Positions 56,113 to 59,843 of a stretch of 59,843 bases of DNA are shown here, piece after piece. Position 1 is the first letter of the stretch. Every line of letters begins with the position of its first letter. A program made the position numbers and the translations under genes. The DNA is from Flavobacteriales bacterium (lineage in GTDB: Bacteria > Bacteroidota > Bacteroidia > Flavobacteriales_D > Sanyastnellaceae): contig CANIBZ010000012.1 of NCBI GenBank assembly GCA_947466425.1, forward strand, positions 1 through 59,843, in the 5' to 3' direction. A model generated the notes under the pieces. The model was not told where the DNA came from, made no database searches, and saw nothing but the letters and a program-made list of their open reading frames with translations.

Positions 56113-57579
56113 TCAAAACGCCATCTGAAAATCGTCCATAAATGCTTTGCATGAAGTTAAATACTCTTGCATGTTATCCATGTCGTTATCATATACGTTT
56201 GCACTGAACTGATGTGCTCTTTGGAGCATTTTAATGTAGGTGTCGCACTTTCGTTGCTTCGTGAATTTCTTCAATGCTCCCATATAGTCTTCACGGTACA
56301 CCGTTGGAATGATGATTTTCGATTGGTCCGCTTTCACCAGTTCGGCATTCATCATCACACGCGCTATACGACCATTACCATCCAAAAAGGGATGCACCTC
56401 ACTCATCACAAACATAATGTAGGCAGCTTTTGCGAACGGATGATCCAAGGCCGAATAAAATCCAAAGCTCTGTTCCAATGTTCCCCTCACCAAATTAAAA
56501 TCCACAAAGGCCGTACTTCCAGCAAAATTGTTTTTGTCTTTAAACAGTCCTGGCTTTTTATCTAACCGAGCGCTCATGAGAATCGAATGACGAAATGAAA
56601 TAATTTTAAGAAATTCTTCAGGCGTTGAAGGTGTTATCTGCATTTCTTTTTTATTGGAAACAATCTGATAAGTTCCCAATACATCATGACTGTCATCGTT
56701 TCTTGAAGGAAGTGGTTTGTTGGTTTGTATAATCTTTTTCACCTCGTCAATTTCAAAAACAGTTCCTTCAATATAATTTGAAAAGTAGCTTTCAAAAAAG
56801 GCAAAGTTTCTGAATGATGAAGGTGTGTTGTTTTTCTCGGCGCGATAAGGGAATTCAGTGTTTTTCAATTCGCGAAACAGCGTTTCAAATAATTCCAATC
56901 TTGCAGGATCATAAGGCTTTCCAAATGCTCTTGCTTTTACCAGTGAAGAACTAAGAATTTTAGATGTTTTGGTTGTCAGCAATGCGCTAATCAAACGACT
57001 TAATTTTTCAAATTCTTTAGGCATCTCCAACTCCAAGGCAAGGACTCTAGCTCGATCTCTCAACTTGTTGATTTCAACTTCGCCATTCACTCGTATTATT
57101 TGCTCTAAACGCTCCTCTATTTCCGGCAAACTCAAACACTTTGATTCACTACCTAATTTCTTAGATGCTTGCAAATTTTCCAAAAAAGCACGTGCTTTCT
57201 GAGAAGCGTGCAATTCACCGGAAAATTTATTGTCCCCTTCAATGGCCGGGTGCCCCTGAAGAAATTTAAGCGTAACGCCCGGAAGACTTACTTTTTTGGT
57301 ATAGCTCGTTGTTAAAAACAGCTTGCCCGATTTCGTGGGCTGAAATTCAAAAGCCGATCGGTGACTCAACAATGTGCCCGGGTAAAGACTGCCTAATATC
57401 TGAAAGATATTTCTGCGTATGATGCCTTCAATGGGCTCCTCTAAATTGGACGAATATATCCTCGGAGCAATTTTTCTGATGGCTCCAGCTTTTAGCAGTT
57501 TGGCTATTTGCTTCGAAATAGAAGGATCTTGTGAGCTACAAATTACTTCCTGTAAATGAAGCGGTAGATTATTTTCCAT
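56113..57579 (-). CDS. Fic protein fused to an N-terminal AbiEi-like winged-helix region
   Basis: 488 residues. Residues 1-130 resemble AbiEi antitoxins (SISKQIAKLLKAGAIRKIAPRIYSSN...LYPGTLLSHRSAFEFQPTKSGKLFLT). The Fic part has an N-terminal inhibitory motif (SNYIEGT) and the intact catalytic motif HPFLDGNGRIAR, so AMP transfer and autoinhibition should both be possible. The target is unknown. Three copies of ATTTTCCA(T/C)TAT around the start codon may be its own operator. The 3' tail is duplicated at 52554, and an abiEi piece follows the stop. Confidence 0.88.
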   Translation of the reverse strand: MENNLPLHLQEVICSSQDPSISKQIAKLLKAGAIRKIAPRIYSSNLEEPIEGIIRRNIFQILGSLYPGTLLSHRSAFEFQPTKSGKLFLTTSYTKKVSLPGVTLKFLQGHPAIEGDNKFSGELHASQKARAFLENLQASKKLGSESKCLSLPEIEERLEQIIRVNGEVEINKLRDRARVLALELEMPKEFEKLSRLISALLTTKTSKILSSSLVKARAFGKPYDPARLELFETLFRELKNTEFPYRAEKNNTPSSFRNFAFFESYFSNYIEGTVFEIDEVKKIIQTNKPLPSRNDDSHDVLGTYQIVSNKKEMQITPSTPEEFLKIISFRHSILMSARLDKKPGLFKDKNNFAGSTAFVDFNLVRGTLEQSFGFYSALDHPFAKAAYIMFVMSEVHPFLDGNGRIARVMMNAELVKADQSKIIIPTVYREDYMGALKKFTKQRKCDTYIKMLQRAHQFSANVYDNDMDNMQEYLTSCKAFMDDFQMAF

Positions 57580-57654
57580 TATCGATCAGATTTATCACAA
57601 GTTTAGCGTAAATTTTCCACTATAAGCCATATTTTGGCGAATATTTTCCATTAT
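57571..57654 (-). promoter_or_regulatory. Three direct repeats ATTTTCCAYTAT at the AbiEi-Fic start
   Basis: Copies at 57571-57582 (includes the start codon), 57612-57623 and 57643-57654, spaced 41 and 31 bp, close to whole helical turns. They could be binding sites for the protein's own winged helix. Confidence 0.6.
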
Positions 57655-57789
57655 AAAAGAATCAACCGTGAATCTCGCGCATAATTTTAGCAATCCTTCC
57701 GCTTAATTCGTTTCTTGGAAACCTCATCTTTTATTCTGTGAAAAATACATTTCCCTCGTTTGAAAAGCACAAATACGGAGCCCGTTTAG

Positions 57790-57823
57790 CGAGCGTCGTT
57801 TTGGTGTAAACAACCGACGCTCG
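57790..57823. repeat. Inverted repeat CGAGCGTCG / CGACGCTCG
   Basis: A 9-bp stem with a 16-nt spacer in the 530-bp gap between the Fic gene and the second two-component system. No T run; function unclear. The rest of 57655-57890 shows no gene. Confidence 0.5.
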
Positions 57824-57890
57824 TTTTACGCTCGCGATGGTTACCAAAATCTGCATTTTTTTGCCTTTCGTTGCAAAAGCACTAAAAAGC

Positions 57891-57925
57891 AAAAAGCCCG
57901 TCAGACGTTTGTTTGACGGGCTTTT
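57891..57925 (-). terminator. Rho-independent terminator downstream of the tRNA fragment
   Basis: Stem GCCCGTCA/TGACGGGC with a 10-nt loop and T run on both strands. On the minus strand it follows the tRNA 3' fragment and is its natural terminator. Confidence 0.85.
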
Positions 57926-57960
57926 GCAGTTTCTTGCGATGTTATTCGCAAGTGTTTCAG

Positions 57961-57983
57961 CGGAGAGAGAGGGATTCGAACCA
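57961..57983 (-). pseudogene. tRNA-Ser 3' fragment (T-loop to discriminator), probable attachment site
   Basis: The minus strand reads GGTTCGAATCCC then TCTCTCTCCG: T-loop, 3' half of the T-stem and the acceptor strand ending in G73, as in tRNA-Ser. The sequence before the T-loop does not fold into a tRNA, and the 5' T-stem partner (AATGG) does not pair, so the gene is not intact. A terminator lies downstream. A 12-bp direct repeat (CTGAAACACTTG on the minus strand) is at 57949-57960 and 58005-58016. Confidence 0.75.
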
Positions 57984-58110
57984 TTACTAAAAACCCTTTA
58001 TTTTCAAGTGTTTCAGAAGACCCTTAATCCCTGACGCTCCGATTACGCTCGTCTTTTCATTTTCAATTAAGACGAAGGTAATACTAATTTTAGAAACAAA
58101 AAAGAACAAC

Positions 58111-58785
58111 TCATTTGAATGAATTAAGATTTTGTTTATCGTGGAAATCCATGAAACCCATGAGATAAGCGTATCTGAACAATTGTCCAGTTCTTTCGCA
58201 TTTCGTTTTTTTCAGTATATGCTCTTTGTGCTTTTTCACGGTTGCGGCACTTATGTTTAGGGCCTCAGCAATTTCAGAGTTCTTTTGCCCCGCAATTAAG
58301 TAGCTCATGACTATTCGTTCTTGGGTAGACAATTCCCCCGTCGTTTTTTTTCTGTCCTTAAACATGCGCAACTTTTCGACAGAAACTAGCTCATTGTAAT
58401 ACATCTTCTTTTGACTAACAGTGACCAGCGCATTCTTTATTTCGCTGATATTCGCTTCTTTCGGCAGATATCCTTTGGCACCGGCTGCAATAACTTTTTC
58501 AATCATGTAATCCATGGTTAGCATACTTAGCACAACCACCGAAACATCTGGGTGCGAATTAGATAGAACATCAATGGTGCTATCTCCCGATTTTACGGGC
58601 ATGTGTATATCCATGAGAGCTACGTCGCAAGTGTCTTTTTTCAAAAAATTCAAGAACTCTTTTCCGTTTGCAAAATCTCCAACAACATGAAATCGGTTGG
58701 TAAAATCCTGCGTCAACAGCTTTTTAATTCCCTCTCTGGTAATCGTGTGGTCATCTATTATAGCCACTTTAATTGGAACACTCAT
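58111..58785 (-). CDS. LuxR/NarL-type response regulator (paralogue 2)
   Basis: 224 residues. Receiver domain: VAIIDDHTITREGIKKLL, Asp in ALMDIHMPVKSG, Ser in VVVLSML, Lys in YLPKEA. HTH: LSTQERIVMSYLIAGQKNSEIAEALNISAATVKKHKEHILKKTKC. Closely related to the regulator at 47892 (DDHT-REG, MDIHMP, YLPKE shared), so the two systems come from duplication. Overlaps its kinase by 4 nt. No TACG-N8-CGTA site was seen nearby, so DNA specificity may differ. Confidence 0.92.
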   Translation of the reverse strand: MSVPIKVAIIDDHTITREGIKKLLTQDFTNRFHVVGDFANGKEFLNFLKKDTCDVALMDIHMPVKSGDSTIDVLSNSHPDVSVVVLSMLTMDYMIEKVIAAGAKGYLPKEANISEIKNALVTVSQKKMYYNELVSVEKLRMFKDRKKTTGELSTQERIVMSYLIAGQKNSEIAEALNISAATVKKHKEHILKKTKCERTGQLFRYAYLMGFMDFHDKQNLNSFK

Positions 58786-59555
58786 TGCATTGGAATTTGA
58801 ATATTAACACATGCATACATTTCTAAGATACGGTAAAATTCTACTGTGCCTTCTAGCATTAACGTTCTATTGAGAATGGAAGAACAACCGCGTCCTTTCT
58901 GACTTTGCGCCAAATCAATGAATTCTTTCTGGCTGAAGGGAATACCGTCGTGGGTGAATACTATTTGAAGGTAATTATCTACGCAGTTTACTTCACAATC
59001 TAAAAAACTGGGTCTACCGTGTCGCAGTATATTATTCAATACTTCATTTGTTATTCGATAAACAGCTAGTTCTTTTGAATTGTCGAAATTCAAATCTATC
59101 TCTAACTGATTGAAGAATCTGATTCGGATATTCTTCTGCATATCGAATAAATTCTGCTCCAAGGCATTAATAAATCCCATTTCCTTGAGCTGGGTTGGGT
59201 AAATATCCGATGTGAATTTCCTAACGTCAGAAATGATCTCATCTAATTTCTTGTAAACACTACCCAGTTCGGCAAATGAAAAAGTAATTGAAGAATTGCT
59301 ATCAATTTCTTTCTGCAATTGACGATAGAGAAAGCTTAACTGCGGGCCTACATCATCGTGAAGATTAATTGCTAATTCATTCCTTTCGGATTCTTGAGTT
59401 GAAATTATAGCCTGTTGTATTTTAGAGGAAATTTCTTCTTTCTGCTTTACCGTTTCTATTGTTTTTTTCGTGAACAAGATGAAAATTGTTAAAATGGAAA
59501 TTATCATTAGAACCATAATTACACCTGAAAAGACAAGAACCTCATCAATACTCAT
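58782..59555 (-). CDS. Histidine kinase of the NarL/HisKA_3 type (paralogue 2)
   Basis: 257 residues. One transmembrane helix (LVFSGVIMVLMIISILTIFILFTKK), phosphoacceptor helix with ESERNELAINLHDDVGPQLSFLYRQLQ, N box NEVLNNILRHG, altered G1 box FTHDGIPF and GRGCSSILNRTLMLEG. No sensor domain. Unlike paralogue 1, no membrane partner or small protein is seen in its operon within the window; only about 290 bp without a gene remains to the right edge. If the tRNA fragment is an attachment site, this pair lies inside the integrated element. Confidence 0.88.
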   Translation of the reverse strand: MSIDEVLVFSGVIMVLMIISILTIFILFTKKTIETVKQKEEISSKIQQAIISTQESERNELAINLHDDVGPQLSFLYRQLQKEIDSNSSITFSFAELGSVYKKLDEIISDVRKFTSDIYPTQLKEMGFINALEQNLFDMQKNIRIRFFNQLEIDLNFDNSKELAVYRITNEVLNNILRHGRPSFLDCEVNCVDNYLQIVFTHDGIPFSQKEFIDLAQSQKGRGCSSILNRTLMLEGTVEFYRILEMYACVNIQIPMQ

Positions 59556-59843
59556 ACTCTCTTGTGTTTTTTATAGAAAATAGCATTGAACGAAATTAAG
59601 GCATCTCTAATTAAATTACCTGAAACCATGAATACAAAATATATAACAAAAGTTTGGGCAGGATTGATTGACGTTCTTTGAAGTTGTTGAGAAAGGGTAA
59701 ACTTCCCCTTAACTGTAACGTTTTAAATTAGAGTACCTGGGTTATTTGTTGTTGCTAAGTTAGTTATCTATTTGAAAGGTTGGAAAATCAGAATCAATTA
59801 AATGTGGTTTTGCATGTTTAAAAAGGAAGTTTCTTGGAGATAG

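Noticed and set aside
57961..58045. Intact tRNA-Ser gene
   Set aside because: Only the T-loop and acceptor 3' strand match; no anticodon or D-arm can be folded, and the T-stem 5' half does not pair.

Overview
The window looks like chromosomal DNA of a Bacteroidota bacterium, most likely a member of Flavobacteriia (Flavobacteriales or Crocinitomicaceae-like). The evidence is many secreted proteins with type IX secretion (T9SS) C-terminal sorting domains, a SprB-repeat adhesin, GEVED domains, a TonB receptor, and promoter boxes of the Bacteroidota form TAnnTTTG. No rRNA gene, intact tRNA, CRISPR array or insertion sequence is visible.

Layout. 1-5750: two large surface proteins (one running off the left edge), an AraC-type regulator and a small exported protein. 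6027-7722: a restriction-helicase-like C-terminal fragment and a Fic protein whose catalytic His is Gln. 7917-36807 is mostly housekeeping: pgk, efp, fabH, rpmF, yceD(DUF177), a four-helix protein, accB-accC, lepA, a secreted M43 metalloprotease, dxs, an alpha/beta hydrolase, a TonB receptor, tdk, alaS with an outer-membrane protein, an M23 peptidase, a MerR regulator, a photolyase-like operon, acs and a membrane transporter. 36990-59555 is accessory: an AlbA_2/Schlafen-type ATPase, four T9SS or T9SS-like secreted proteins, two paralogous LuxR-type two-component systems, an AbiE toxin-antitoxin pair, a probable toxin-antitoxin-SecB-like chaperone operon, an AbiEi-Fic fusion gene, gene remnants and a tRNA-Ser 3' fragment that looks like an attachment site.

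The most unusual feature is a set of intergenic arrays built from very small perfect hairpins. Each unit is a short stem closed by a three-base loop, usually C-GNA-G (or its complement), joined to the next by a fixed linker word. Stem sequences change from unit to unit but stay self-complementary, while the linker is constant within a family: AAGGT/ACCTT, TCAA/TTGA, GATGAC/GTCATC, CGAGGG-like, and an AAC-GTA-GTT family. In the better-preserved arrays the linker orientation flips at a centre, so the array is also a large inverted repeat. Arrays fill gaps between genes, often starting at a stop codon. One sits inside acs in frame, and others extend the apparent 5' ends of fabH and yceD.

A second unifying signal is a 16-bp inverted motif TACG-N8-CGTA. 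It occurs five times in 39.5-52.5 kb. Four copies lie upstream of genes around the first LuxR-type two-component operon, which suggests a small regulon that includes T9SS surface proteins. Several genes have the TAnnTTTG box only 4-7 nt before the start codon, which predicts leaderless mRNAs. All function calls come from reading protein motifs by eye; no database search was run.
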